Positions 44,673-53,636 of a DNA stretch of 61,383 nt are shown here, one piece after another. The notes under the pieces are model-generated. The model worked only from the letters and a program-made list of their open reading frames with translations, was not told the DNA's origin and did not search any database. The stretch lies in the NCBI RefSeq assembly GCF_001707825.1, contig NZ_LYBM01000034.1, positions 1-61,383 of the forward strand, given 5' to 3'. This DNA comes from Veronia pacifica. Lineage in GTDB: Bacteria > Pseudomonadota > Gammaproteobacteria > Enterobacterales > Vibrionaceae. Position 1 is the stretch's first letter; each line of letters starts with the position of its first letter. The translations under genes and the position numbers were made by a program.

Positions 44673-47330
44673 ATGCGATACGACATACAACAGGACATCG
44701 TTAAACGGCTGATCTCCGACTATGCCATGAAGGAAAATGGTGATTGGCTTCAGCAAGGAACCTGCCCTTCATGCGGCAAGAAGGAACTTTTCACCCGCAC
44801 TGAAAGCCCATGGTTAGTCAAATGTGGACGCGAAAACAAATGCGGATGGGAGGGCCACGTTAAAGAGCTTTATCCGGATGCCTTTGAAAACTTCAATCAA
44901 CGTTTTGTCGCCACTCATGAAAACCCAACAGCAACAGCGGATGCCTACTTACGTTATGCACGAGGCATAGATCCACTACGGGTAAAAGGCTGGTACCGAC
45001 AGGGAAACTTTTGGCATCCCAATGGGAATAAGGGAACAGCCACTGTCAGGTTTGATATCGATAGAAGCCATGACATTTACATGGAACGGCTTATCGAAGA
45101 GGTGACAATTACCGAGGAAAGCGGCGATCAGGACTGCCGAAAAGCACACTTCAATGGCTCACATCGTGGCCTCTGGTGGCAACCACCAGGAGTGATGATA
45201 GAAGAGAACGATAGAGTCTGGTTGGTAGAAGGTTGTTTAGATGCAATCGCGCTTAACCTTAATGGCGAAAAAGCCATTGCCACTCTCTCCTGCGTTAATT
45301 ACCCAGAGACAAAACTGGCCGAATTCAAAGGAAAGCGCATTAACTGGGTATGGGCCTTAGACAACGACAAAGCTGGCCGTCGATATATCAAGCGTTGGGC
45401 CGAACGCAGCCAAAAAGAAGGCCATACAATTTCAGCAGCGCTTATTCCACAACACGACAACCGAAAAACAGACTGGAACGACTGCCATATCAATCAGCGG
45501 TTAAATACAAACGACCTTGATAACTACTTGTATCAAGGCAGTTTACTGATCGCCAAAAGCCCTCTCGATAAAGCCCTCAAAATTTGGCAACGAAAAGGAC
45601 GAAACGGTTTTTGTTTTGATTTCGACAACCGCATGTATTGGTTCAGCCTCGATATAGAAAAGTTTACCAAGGCAGCAGAGGAGCTAAGAAGCAGTGACGA
45701 AGGGCTAACGGAAGAACAGATAAAAACTCATGCCGCTGAACAGTCAGGCGCACTCACTGAAATTGCTAACTGCAAGCCGACGTTTCTCTATTACCAATCA
45801 AACACCATTACCGATGAAAGCTGGTATTACTGCCGGGTCGAATTTCCCCACGGTGGCCGAACAATCAAAAATACGTTTACTGGTGGTCAGGTAGCGGCAG
45901 CATCTGAGTTTAAAAAGCGCCTTCTATCGATTGCACCCGGCGGTTTGTTTACAGGTACCTCTAAGCAACTCGACTGGCTGGTAAAGCACCACATTCACAA
46001 TATTAAAGTGGTCGATACCATCGACTTTGTCGGTTATAGCAAAGAGCACCACGCCTATGTGTTTAACGATTTGGCAATTAGTCAGGGCAAAGCCTACCCC
46101 ATTAACGACGAAGACTTTTTTGAAGTCGGCAAACTGGCAGTAAAAAGCCTCAACAAAGGTTTCCAACTGCAAATTGGCAATCATTCAGAATACAAGAAAG
46201 ACTGGCCTCAACTGGTTTATCAAGCGTTTGGCCCAAAGGGACTGGTCGCAATCAGCTTCTGGCTTGGCTCGCTATTTTCAGAGCAGATCCGAGCTATTCA
46301 TAAAAGCTACCCATTTTTGGAAATTGTCGGCGAACCCGGTGCAGGGAAAACAACACTAGTCGAATTTATGTGGAAGCTACTTGGTAAGGCCGACGAGGAG
46401 GGCTTCGACCCAAGTAAAGCGACTGCGGCGGCTGTATCCCGCAAGTTTTCTCAAGTCAGTAATTTGCCTGTTGTTTTAATAGAGGCTGATCGGGAAGAAG
46501 ATACCGCCAAGGCTAAGAAGTTTGATTGGGATGAACTCAAAACTGCCTACAACGGGAGGGCAAGCCGGGCTCGAGGTATGAAAAACAGCGGTAATGAAAC
46601 CTACGAACCACCTTTCAGAGGCGCCATCGTCATAACCCAGAACGCCGAAGTGAGTGCTTCCGAAGCAATATTACAGCGCATTACCCAACTCTATTTCGAT
46701 AAAGGGCGACACAGTCGAGAAAGTAAAAGCGCCACAGACGAAATGAACGTCTTACCCGTTAAAAACCTCAGTTACTTTCTCAGACAAGTCACCATGGCCG
46801 AGGCAAGAGTGATGGACTTTGTTGCCACCAATACACCTATCTATGAAGACCACCTTCTCTCACTTAAAGACATCCACTCAGTGCGAATAGCTAAAAACCA
46901 TGCCCAGTTGATGTCGTTAACCGATGCGATGAGTGAGGTGTTGGGCTTGCCAGATAACCAACGCGACGAAGTCATCGACTGCATACAGGATTTAGCAATA
47001 AGCCGCCAACGAGCCATTGTCGCTGATCACCCGGTTGTTCAACAATTCTGGGAAACCTACGAATATATAAATAACGATGAGGACGAACCTGTTCTAAACC
47101 ACTCTCGCAACAGAGAACTCATTGCCGTTAACCTGAATCACTTTGTGCGAGTAGCCAACGAATTCAAGCAACAGATCCCCTTACTTACCGATCTAAAGAA
47201 ATACCTTAAGACATCGAAGAGCCGTAAGTTTCAATCGATAAAGCCAGTTAACTCGGCCATAGAGACACGCGGCGAAAGTTATAGCCAACCCAAAACAGTG
47301 AAATGCTGGTTGTTTACAAAGGAAACATAG
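44673..47330 (+). CDS. Phage replication protein: zinc-finger/Toprim primase with helicase domain
   Basis: 885 residues. Zinc finger C31-x2-C34, C51, C57; Toprim with E186-G in VWLVEGCLDAI and D230-x-D232 in WALDNDKAG; a middle region; then a P-loop near 555 in EIVGEPGAGKTTLVEF, probably a DUF927-like or ring helicase. Acts as primase-helicase for phage DNA. It replaces the rolling-circle initiator gpA of P2; no HUH motif is present. Ribosome site AAAGGAG at 44660. Confidence 0.85.
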   Translation: MRYDIQQDIVKRLISDYAMKENGDWLQQGTCPSCGKKELFTRTESPWLVKCGRENKCGWEGHVKELYPDAFENFNQRFVATHENPTATADAYLRYARGIDPLRVKGWYRQGNFWHPNGNKGTATVRFDIDRSHDIYMERLIEEVTITEESGDQDCRKAHFNGSHRGLWWQPPGVMIEENDRVWLVEGCLDAIALNLNGEKAIATLSCVNYPETKLAEFKGKRINWVWALDNDKAGRRYIKRWAERSQKEGHTISAALIPQHDNRKTDWNDCHINQRLNTNDLDNYLYQGSLLIAKSPLDKALKIWQRKGRNGFCFDFDNRMYWFSLDIEKFTKAAEELRSSDEGLTEEQIKTHAAEQSGALTEIANCKPTFLYYQSNTITDESWYYCRVEFPHGGRTIKNTFTGGQVAAASEFKKRLLSIAPGGLFTGTSKQLDWLVKHHIHNIKVVDTIDFVGYSKEHHAYVFNDLAISQGKAYPINDEDFFEVGKLAVKSLNKGFQLQIGNHSEYKKDWPQLVYQAFGPKGLVAISFWLGSLFSEQIRAIHKSYPFLEIVGEPGAGKTTLVEFMWKLLGKADEEGFDPSKATAAAVSRKFSQVSNLPVVLIEADREEDTAKAKKFDWDELKTAYNGRASRARGMKNSGNETYEPPFRGAIVITQNAEVSASEAILQRITQLYFDKGRHSRESKSATDEMNVLPVKNLSYFLRQVTMAEARVMDFVATNTPIYEDHLLSLKDIHSVRIAKNHAQLMSLTDAMSEVLGLPDNQRDEVIDCIQDLAISRQRAIVADHPVVQQFWETYEYINNDEDEPVLNHSRNRELIAVNLNHFVRVANEFKQQIPLLTDLKKYLKTSKSRKFQSIKPVNSAIETRGESYSQPKTVKCWLFTKET

Positions 47331-47332
47331 TT

Positions 47333-47539
47333 ATGAACGATAAGGACCATGATGAAGTGCTTCTTACCCCCAAAGAGGCGGCAAGAATTGCCAAGGTGTC
47401 GTCAAAAACTATTAATGACTGGGCCGTGCACCACAAACATCGTAAAGTACTTGGTGCGATAAGAATATCAGCAAGAGTGATCAGGTTTCGTAAATCAAAT
47501 GTTTTGGCATTTTTAGAAAAGTGTGAGGCGGCGTTGTAA
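47333..47539 (+). CDS. AlpA/excisionase-like DNA-binding protein
   Basis: 68 residues from MNDKDHDEVLLTPKEAARIAKVSSKTINDWAV, a MerR-type helix-turn-helix as in AlpA and Xis. It starts 2 bp after the replication gene, with AAAGGAA upstream inside that gene. Likely the directionality factor for the integrase three genes away. Confidence 0.78.
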   Translation: MNDKDHDEVLLTPKEAARIAKVSSKTINDWAVHHKHRKVLGAIRISARVIRFRKSNVLAFLEKCEAAL

Positions 47540-47552
47540 TGTTATTAATGGG

Positions 47553-47574
47553 ATGGGCGTTTAATCACGCCCAT
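47553..47574. terminator. Hairpin between Xis-like and KAP genes
   Basis: ATGGGCGT / ACGCCCAT stem with loop TTAATC between convergent genes; no strong T run. Confidence 0.5.
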
Positions 47575-47583
47575 TAACACTAA

Positions 47584-49308
47584 CTAGTTTTTTAGTCTTT
47601 CGTAAACAGCTAATAACTCTTCGCGAAGAGCATTTAAACTAGCTACTTTCCGCCCGTATCCTAAATCAATACATAAATTCTCTATCATTTCAGATATACC
47701 TTTTAAGCTATCCATTTCAGGTATGAAAAAATCTTCTATATTATCAAAACTATATCTTTTCTTATTAAATCTAGTAAATTCGAATACTTCAAAGGTAGAC
47801 CAACTCATGAATGCCTCTCTTAAAGTATCGACATTAAACTCATTATACATTGGCTTGTGCATATATTTATCATATATATATGGGGCAACTTCAGACCATG
47901 AATTTTTAAATCTTTCAGATAGTTCAATATCTGTATTCACCTTTATATTCTCTACGAGCTTCTGTCTCTTTTTATTAGCAATTTCTATAATTTTTTGATC
48001 GTACATGTTCCCACTGGAGTAATCATAATCCCTATCATCAGATATCGAAAAAACATTAAAATCTACATTTTTACAAACTTCTAAAATTGAGACCGGAGTA
48101 TGAACAATACTATTTATTATTTTTTTATCTATCATATATAGATAAACATCACAAATATTAAACCATTCGCTAATATCTTTTCCACAATGTTTAGATATAT
48201 ACTCCTCTAACTCCTTTACTCCTTTTTCAAAATCAGCGTCACTTAATTTATTTTGAGCCCATATTGATTTCATTTGGTCAAACAAATCTTTCTTTAAAGG
48301 TAAATCAAGCTCCTCTACAATATTTTTAAAACTATAAATTCCATCACAGCAAAAATCTACTAGTTTTTTTGGCTTAACATATAATCCATCACCAAATATT
48401 TTATCTAACTTCTGCAACTCATCTTTAAATGATTCATCCTTATCTTTCGTAATTTTACGAAGAAGCCTAGTTTCTCCCGCTTCAAAAATTTGTTTTGTCG
48501 AAAACCCAAATTCATACTTCGCACAACAAAGTTGAATTATATTATTTAAAAGTAAAGTTAAAGCTTGATCAATATCTACACCTTCTATTTTTTCAATTTC
48601 TTTTTTTAACCTATTAAACTTTGTTATAGCTCGTTTTAATACCCTTATATTTTTTGAGTCAACAGATGTGATACATAGTAAAAGTTCTCTAGATAACCTA
48701 TCATCAAGAAATTCGTACTCACTCTTTAAGATATCAACTACTTCTTCATGACTAAAACTAAAATTGTATTTATCTGCAAATACTTTTTCTATGTCATCTT
48801 TACAATGTAGCTTTTCTTCATTTGCTATCAATAATAGCTTAATATTTTTAGACTCAGCTAAGTTTAAACACTCGCCTAATATATTCTTAATTACTTTATC
48901 GTTATTAACTCTTTCTAAGTCGTCAAGAATCAATATACAATTATCTAGTTTCTCATATAATTTATATTTAAGAGCACCAGCAGCTCCACCTAAAACTGCT
49001 CCAAGGCCTTTCTCTCCCACATTTGTAGTTATACCTTCAAAAATCTTTGCTGCGTTTGTCAACAGAGTTGGTGTTTTTTCACTGTCCGTAATTGATAATG
49101 AGATAATTTTATCTCTAAAGTCATCAATACTCGACACTCCATATAATGAAAAAAAGTGTACTTTTTGCTTAAAATGATTATGTAACTTATCTATTAATTC
49201 ATTTTTTATAAAATATGTTTTGCCACTACCCCAAGAGCCGTCTAGCAAAACTACTTGTGGAAAAGACTCATCACTAAATATTTGAATAATTTCTTCTGTC
49301 TGTTTCAT
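47584..49308 (-). CDS. KAP-family P-loop NTPase
   Basis: 574 residues, AT-rich. Walker A G24-SWGSGKT31, Walker B ILILDDLER (about 125-133) followed by a helical C-terminus. A glycine-rich hydrophobic stretch at about 101-113 lies between them, where KAP proteins carry membrane insertions. KAP NTPases are often seen in defence islands and prophages. Convergent with the replication operon and upstream of nothing but int, so an independently expressed accessory gene. Confidence 0.8.
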   Translation of the reverse strand: MKQTEEIIQIFSDESFPQVVLLDGSWGSGKTYFIKNELIDKLHNHFKQKVHFFSLYGVSSIDDFRDKIISLSITDSEKTPTLLTNAAKIFEGITTNVGEKGLGAVLGGAAGALKYKLYEKLDNCILILDDLERVNNDKVIKNILGECLNLAESKNIKLLLIANEEKLHCKDDIEKVFADKYNFSFSHEEVVDILKSEYEFLDDRLSRELLLCITSVDSKNIRVLKRAITKFNRLKKEIEKIEGVDIDQALTLLLNNIIQLCCAKYEFGFSTKQIFEAGETRLLRKITKDKDESFKDELQKLDKIFGDGLYVKPKKLVDFCCDGIYSFKNIVEELDLPLKKDLFDQMKSIWAQNKLSDADFEKGVKELEEYISKHCGKDISEWFNICDVYLYMIDKKIINSIVHTPVSILEVCKNVDFNVFSISDDRDYDYSSGNMYDQKIIEIANKKRQKLVENIKVNTDIELSERFKNSWSEVAPYIYDKYMHKPMYNEFNVDTLREAFMSWSTFEVFEFTRFNKKRYSFDNIEDFFIPEMDSLKGISEMIENLCIDLGYGRKVASLNALREELLAVYERLKN

Positions 49309-49410
49309 TTTTTATCAATAACCACTCTGACATATTATAGATGTAGATTTTAAAGTGAAAATTAAATAATTATTCACATTGTAAAATAGGATCTCATAGA
49401 AATTAACATA

Positions 49411-50820
49411 CTAATTATTTTTAAAATTTAACCTTTTAAAATGAACTTTACTTAAAATACTTTCTTCATGCGCTGTAAATGCAACTTTTTTCAGCGCTAA
49501 TTCTTCTTGCGTAATCTCATCACTAAAGTCATAGTGCTCTGCCATTGGGTCAGCGTGTTTATCGCTGTGGTGCAGGCACAATTGGCTTATTTCTCGGGTG
49601 TCTGAGCGTGAGTATCCCTTTTGTCTCATCTGAACAATGATATTACTCTTCAGAAACTTTCTACACATGGTGTTAAACGCCCCGGCTGAGCCTTTGACTG
49701 TTCCCTTATGCGTTATGCCTTTAACGGCATCTGCTGGGCTGTGAGTTTTGATCAACTTATCAAGAGAGCGTTTTGCAAATGCCTGCATTGGGTTCCGTGG
49801 TTGTAGAAAAACGAAATCGGCATTGCAGTTGGGCAAGGCCGCGTCTCGCCAATCCTTTTGCTCTTTGAGCAATTGCTGCATAGCTGGGGTTGTTGGTATG
49901 CGAAACTCTTTTTCTGTTTTCATAGCTCCGCGCATACCGATCACCGTGGCCGGGTAAATAATTTCGCTGAGGTCTTCCTTTACCCAGCTCCATTGCAGGT
50001 TGCACACGTTAATTGGCCTAACGCCTGTGAGTATCATGTATCGAATCGCATTCTTTTGATGTACTGAGGTGCAGGCCGATACATTCAGCCAAAGCTCAGC
50101 AATAGCATCTATGTCTGTATATAGCCTTGTCGGTGCGGGACGCTGTACACGGGATGAAACGTAATCATCAGGCATGCTTGCTGCAATGTTTCGCCCATTG
50201 CATAACGTGGGCGCTGAGAACTTCCAGAACCTGCGCAGCTCAGCAAATAACTCAAGAGCGTGATTGTTGGTTTTGGTCTCTATCCACTCATCAATAGCTT
50301 TGATCAGTCTTTCATAAGTAACGTTTGAGAATACTTCACGTTCACCAAAGGCAAGGTATAGCTGTTTAATTCTGCAAGAATACGTGTAATAGCTCGCCTC
50401 ACTCAGTTTATGGCGCTGTACCTTAGCCTGTAGATCTTCGTCATATGCTTTAAGGGCGTAATGCACAGACTCACCTTTTAAACTACCCGCAGCCATTTGA
50501 GCAGCTCGCTCACGCGCAATATCTATGTGCATTTCAGGCCATTCACCAAGGCGCTTGCCAGCCAGTCCCATTTTGTTGGGGAATTTGGCATAGAATGTCA
50601 CCTTGCCAGCTTTACTAAAATCTATCCTCAAGTAGCTGTCTTTTTCGTACTTGGATCGGCGGGGTTTATCTGTATACGAAAGGATGGTTTTTGCCGCAGT
50701 AACACAAGATTGTATGTGTGAGCTTGTGTAGGGAGGTTTACACCCCTCCCACTTAGTGACGGCGATCTCATAATCTTCGATTTTGGGCTTTTTTGCCTGT
50801 TGTGTTACAGTGCGTGGCAT
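49411..50820 (-). CDS. int: Tyrosine-recombinase integrase
   Basis: 469 residues from ATG 50820, preceded by AAGGAATCGGTA; an upstream ATG at 50850 has no good ribosome site. DUF4102-like N-terminus is absent or diverged. A core-binding domain (about 90-190) is followed by the catalytic domain with ILTGVRPINVCNLQW (active-site Arg), KGTVKGSAGAFNTMCRKFL and LCLHHSDKHADPMAEHYDF (His and likely Tyr). It inserts the phage at the yfhL 5' end. It is divergent from yfhL, 238 bp from attR. Confidence 0.92.
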   Translation of the reverse strand: MPRTVTQQAKKPKIEDYEIAVTKWEGCKPPYTSSHIQSCVTAAKTILSYTDKPRRSKYEKDSYLRIDFSKAGKVTFYAKFPNKMGLAGKRLGEWPEMHIDIARERAAQMAAGSLKGESVHYALKAYDEDLQAKVQRHKLSEASYYTYSCRIKQLYLAFGEREVFSNVTYERLIKAIDEWIETKTNNHALELFAELRRFWKFSAPTLCNGRNIAASMPDDYVSSRVQRPAPTRLYTDIDAIAELWLNVSACTSVHQKNAIRYMILTGVRPINVCNLQWSWVKEDLSEIIYPATVIGMRGAMKTEKEFRIPTTPAMQQLLKEQKDWRDAALPNCNADFVFLQPRNPMQAFAKRSLDKLIKTHSPADAVKGITHKGTVKGSAGAFNTMCRKFLKSNIIVQMRQKGYSRSDTREISQLCLHHSDKHADPMAEHYDFSDEITQEELALKKVAFTAHEESILSKVHFKRLNFKNN

Positions 50821-50853
50821 TACCGATTCCTTGGTTTTACTAGGACTCATAAG

Positions 50854-50891
50854 CTCTAAAAACTAAAGCTCACACATGAGAGTTTTTAGAG
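50854..50891. repeat. Inverted repeat upstream of int
   Basis: Perfect 11-bp arms CTCTAAAAACT / AGTTTTTAGAG with 16-bp spacer. The relic element has the same structure at 12934-12969. Possible Int/Xis site or int operator. Confidence 0.6.
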
Positions 50892-50907
50892 GGTCAAAAT
50901 TGTCTAT

Positions 50908-50928
50908 GTGTTACTATTTTGTGTTACT
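50908..50928 (+). promoter_or_regulatory. Candidate integrase arm sites, prophage right arm
   Basis: Two GTGTTACT octamers 13 bp apart (50908, 50921), matching octamers on the left arm (13239) and on the relic (10096). Confidence 0.5.
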
Positions 50929-51026
50929 AAACCAAGGGATTCAAACTTTTTTAAAGGCTTTTTTCCGTTTTTTCGTATCTTATTTCCGTTAATTCAAATA
51001 AGTAAAAAGACGCCTAAAGCCTTGTA

Positions 51027-51032
51027 TATACT
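51027..51032 (+). promoter_or_regulatory. Possible -10 box for yfhL inside phage DNA
   Basis: TATACT lies 26 bp before the yfhL start. The relic has TATACA at the same place before copy B. No clear -35 is seen, so support is weak. Confidence 0.3.
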
Positions 51033-51057
51033 GAGATTACAGGCGTAAATACTGATT

Positions 51058-51105
51058 ATGGCGTTATTAATCACTGAAAAATGCATCAATTGCGACATGT
51101 GTGAT
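51058..51105 (+). repeat. yfhL 5'-end repeat, copy C (prophage attR)
   Basis: 48 bp forming the first 16 codons of intact yfhL, 46 identical to copy B at 13138-13185. Identity ends exactly where the prophage left arm begins in copy B, so the crossover is inside this segment. Confidence 0.88.
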
Positions 51106-51312
51106 CCTGAGTGTCCGAATGAGGCCATTACATTCGGCGAGGAAATATACGAAATTGATCCGGATAAGTGCACGGAATGTGTTGGCCACTACGACAAGCC
51201 AACTTGCCAGTCAGTATGTCCTATCACTCACTGCATTATTATCGACCCAGACAATGTGGAGTCAGAGGATCTCTTATTGGAGAAATTCGTCAAACTTCAG
51301 GGCCTCGCATAA
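51058..51312 (+). CDS. yfhL: YfhL ferredoxin, partner of TrhP
   Basis: 84 residues with two 4Fe-4S cluster patterns: CINCDMCDPECP and CTECVGHYDKPTCQSVCP. Length and sequence match YfhL. It supplies electrons or cluster support for TrhP-dependent 5-hydroxyuridine formation in tRNA. The gene remains intact after integration, but its upstream region and first codons come from the prophage arm, and trhP is now 41 kb away. Confidence 0.95.
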   Translation: MALLITEKCINCDMCDPECPNEAITFGEEIYEIDPDKCTECVGHYDKPTCQSVCPITHCIIIDPDNVESEDLLLEKFVKLQGLA

Positions 51313-51406
51313 CAACTTCCAGCCTGGTTAAGGCCAGTCCTATGAATGGCTTTCCGAATATCAGAGAATAGACATCTAAACGGGCTCTCCATCTTTTTCG
51401 CCTATC

Positions 51407-52567
51407 TCACGGCTGAATAGTCTGACGTCTTCGATTCAAATAAGTTAACCATTTAGCCGTCTGATCGCTGGGCGCGATGTCATGAGCGATTGAGGCGTGT
51501 TGATAAGCGGCATCAAGCTCACCGAGTCGTTCATACGCCATCATCATCGCCATTTCAATTTCCCCCTGACGTACGGGCTTTTCAACTTTCTTCAGGCTAT
51601 TGATAGCGCTTCGGTAATCCGTCTGCTGAATCTGCAACTGAGCCAATGGCCAGTAGTATTGGCTATCTTTTTCTGCTGCCAGTTTCCACTGAGCAATGGC
51701 TTTTTTCCACTCTTTCGCCTCTTGTAGAAATACCGCCCTGGCAGCGATATCCCTGATAATAAGCTGTTTATTTGTCAGTTTTTTTAGTGCTGTCGCGGCT
51801 TTATCGGGCAACCCATTTTCAGCATATAACTGACTCATCACACGCCATTCTTGAGCCGACAAGACAGTACCTTGCCTTTCCATCAACACCAGAGTTTTCA
51901 GCAAGTCTTTCCGTTTACCCAGCCGTTGATAGACACTTGTTAAATGTCGCCACCACACACTGTTATCGGGCTCAACTGAAATAAGCTTATCAAGCAAGGG
52001 AATTGTCTGACGCCAGTGTTTAAGTTCAAGCTGAGCGCCGAGCTTTAGTGATAACACAGGCTTCGATTGCTTTTTATCTTCTTGTTGAATACGGGCCAGA
52101 GCATTAAGCGATTTGTCCCATTCAGAGAGCTGATAATGACTCTGACCAATTCGATACCAAACCTCGTCAACCTCTATCGAGCTTACATCGCCAGATACCA
52201 ATGGATAATAACGCTGAAGAGCTTCGGCATATTGGCCTGTCGACAGCAATAGATCGGCAATAGTCCGCTGGACTTTTCTCCATTGTTCTTTTTTCAGCTC
52301 ACCGCTGTCAGCAGCATCTGAGAGCGTTGAGATAGCCTGTCTGATATCTCCTATCTGATAATAAAAAACACCCATTACACGGTTAACGATAGCCCTCTCA
52401 TAGGGCGTTTTAATGGGCGTATTTTTTAGGATCTCAATAGCTTGCTGCGGAGTATTTTCACCCGTTTCAATCGCCCGATTCACATCAATCGCAACCCTTG
52501 TTGCAAGATGGTTAGCTGAGACAGGCAAAGCAATGAGCAGTAACAGAGCCAGCAGAAATGCCTTCAT
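51407..52567 (-). CDS. TPR protein of the TonB2 system, TtpB-like
   Basis: 386 residues. Signal peptide MKAFLLALLLLIALPVSA, then repeated TPR-type helices (about 25-380; for example GVFYYQIGDIRQAISTLSDAA). Last gene of the DUF3450-ttpC-exbB-exbD-tonB operon. In Vibrio the equivalent periplasmic protein is TtpB, needed with TonB2. The symbol is left out because the match is by position and layout. Confidence 0.8.
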   Translation of the reverse strand: MKAFLLALLLLIALPVSANHLATRVAIDVNRAIETGENTPQQAIEILKNTPIKTPYERAIVNRVMGVFYYQIGDIRQAISTLSDAADSGELKKEQWRKVQRTIADLLLSTGQYAEALQRYYPLVSGDVSSIEVDEVWYRIGQSHYQLSEWDKSLNALARIQQEDKKQSKPVLSLKLGAQLELKHWRQTIPLLDKLISVEPDNSVWWRHLTSVYQRLGKRKDLLKTLVLMERQGTVLSAQEWRVMSQLYAENGLPDKAATALKKLTNKQLIIRDIAARAVFLQEAKEWKKAIAQWKLAAEKDSQYYWPLAQLQIQQTDYRSAINSLKKVEKPVRQGEIEMAMMMAYERLGELDAAYQHASIAHDIAPSDQTAKWLTYLNRRRQTIQP

Positions 52568-52572
52568 TGTTT

Positions 52573-53235
52573 TTACATCCCTTCTTGTTGGCTCAATGTA
52601 AACTCAAGCCTGACGGTGAGAGTAGTTTGAGCACCAGTAGCGGGATATCTCCATTGTCTGACAGCTCTGATCGCTTCGCGTTCGAACACTCGTCTGGGAT
52701 TAGCCTCTTTCACCTCGACATTATATGGCTTCCCATTCTCATCCACACTCAACGCCAACACAACGAAACCCTCAATACCCCGCATTCTGGCATGCAGAGG
52801 ATATGAGGGCTCAATACGGAGCGATGGTGAAAAATCAGGGCGGCTTTCAGCATGCTGTAGAAACATGTTGTCATCGATATCGATTTCACCAAGCTCCATA
52901 CCCTGTTGACTCACTCCGGGGATGGTAATAGCATCCCTGTCTGAAAGAGTCGGTGTAAGCAGGGGTAAATTAGCGGAAATCGGTGCCTCAATGGCCTCTG
53001 GTTTACCAAAACCAGCAGGTTGATCCGGTGGTATCGGAGGCTTTGTAGACAGTGACTGCCGAACTTTTCTTATCGTCTGAGAGTCTGGCTCAGTAACAAA
53101 AAAGTCCAGTGTCAGTTTGGTATTTGAGGTCTGCGGTAGATAGTCTTTATGATGAACCAGCGACGCCATAATAACTAATAATATTAATACGATAAAAAAA
53201 GAGGCGGATATGGAAAGTAACCAACGGAGTATCAT
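52573..53235 (-). CDS. TonB2-type energy transducer
   Basis: 220 residues. One N-terminal membrane segment (about 7-27), short periplasmic linker, and a C-terminal TonB domain YPLHARMRGIEGFVVLALSVDENGKPYNVEV and FEREAIRAVRQWRY. The linker is short and poor in PK repeats, as in TonB2 proteins. Transmits proton-motive energy to outer-membrane receptors. Start overlaps the exbD stop. Confidence 0.93.
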   Translation of the reverse strand: MILRWLLSISASFFIVLILLVIMASLVHHKDYLPQTSNTKLTLDFFVTEPDSQTIRKVRQSLSTKPPIPPDQPAGFGKPEAIEAPISANLPLLTPTLSDRDAITIPGVSQQGMELGEIDIDDNMFLQHAESRPDFSPSLRIEPSYPLHARMRGIEGFVVLALSVDENGKPYNVEVKEANPRRVFEREAIRAVRQWRYPATGAQTTLTVRLEFTLSQQEGM

Positions 53236-53636
53236 CTTTTCTCCGCAGACAGAGCAATTTTCTGAATACCAACACGCCTGGCAATATCCATGACATTGAC
53301 AACAGTACCGTTAAACGCCCTTTTATCCGCCTGAATCAGTAGGCCCGCTTCAGGTTTATCCATCAGTAAAAAAGCGAGCTTCTCTTCCAGACGTTCCACA
53401 TCCACGAACTGGTTATCGATATAAATTTCATTATCTGACGTGATGGCTACCGCTATTCCTTTCGCCTGCTGCGCAGTAGCCTGGCTGGCAGTCGGGCGAT
53501 TAATGTCAACACCGGTTTCAGAGACAAATGAGCTCGAGACAATGAAAAAAATCAACATAATGAAAACGATATCCATCATGGAGGTAAGATCGATCTGTGC
53601 CTCTTCTCTGGCTTTGCGTACCCGGGTCAATCTCAT
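53232..53636 (-). CDS. ExbD2-type protein
   Basis: 134 residues from MRLTRVRKAREEAQIDLTSMMDIVFIMLIFFIV, the ExbD N-terminus with its single membrane helix and functional Asp (D23 region). The start at 53636 is chosen because it matches the family and overlaps the exbB stop as ATGA; a longer frame to 53684 lies within exbB. Confidence 0.93.
   Translation of the reverse strand: MRLTRVRKAREEAQIDLTSMMDIVFIMLIFFIVSSSFVSETGVDINRPTASQATAQQAKGIAVAITSDNEIYIDNQFVDVERLEEKLAFLLMDKPEAGLLIQADKRAFNGTVVNVMDIARRVGIQKIALSAEKR

Larger units (their letters stand above)
13138..51105. mobile_element. P2-like prophage integrated in yfhL
   Basis: About 38 kb between 48-bp direct repeats. It holds a full P2-type set of virion genes (Q P O N M L X R S V W J I H FI FII E/E' T U D), lysis genes, a repressor with divergent early operon, a replication protein and an integrase. 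Order differs from P2: the integrase is at the far right, next to attR, after the replication gene, and the accessory defence operon and Dam lie between attL and the portal gene. Nothing essential looks broken, so it may be inducible. Confidence 0.92.
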
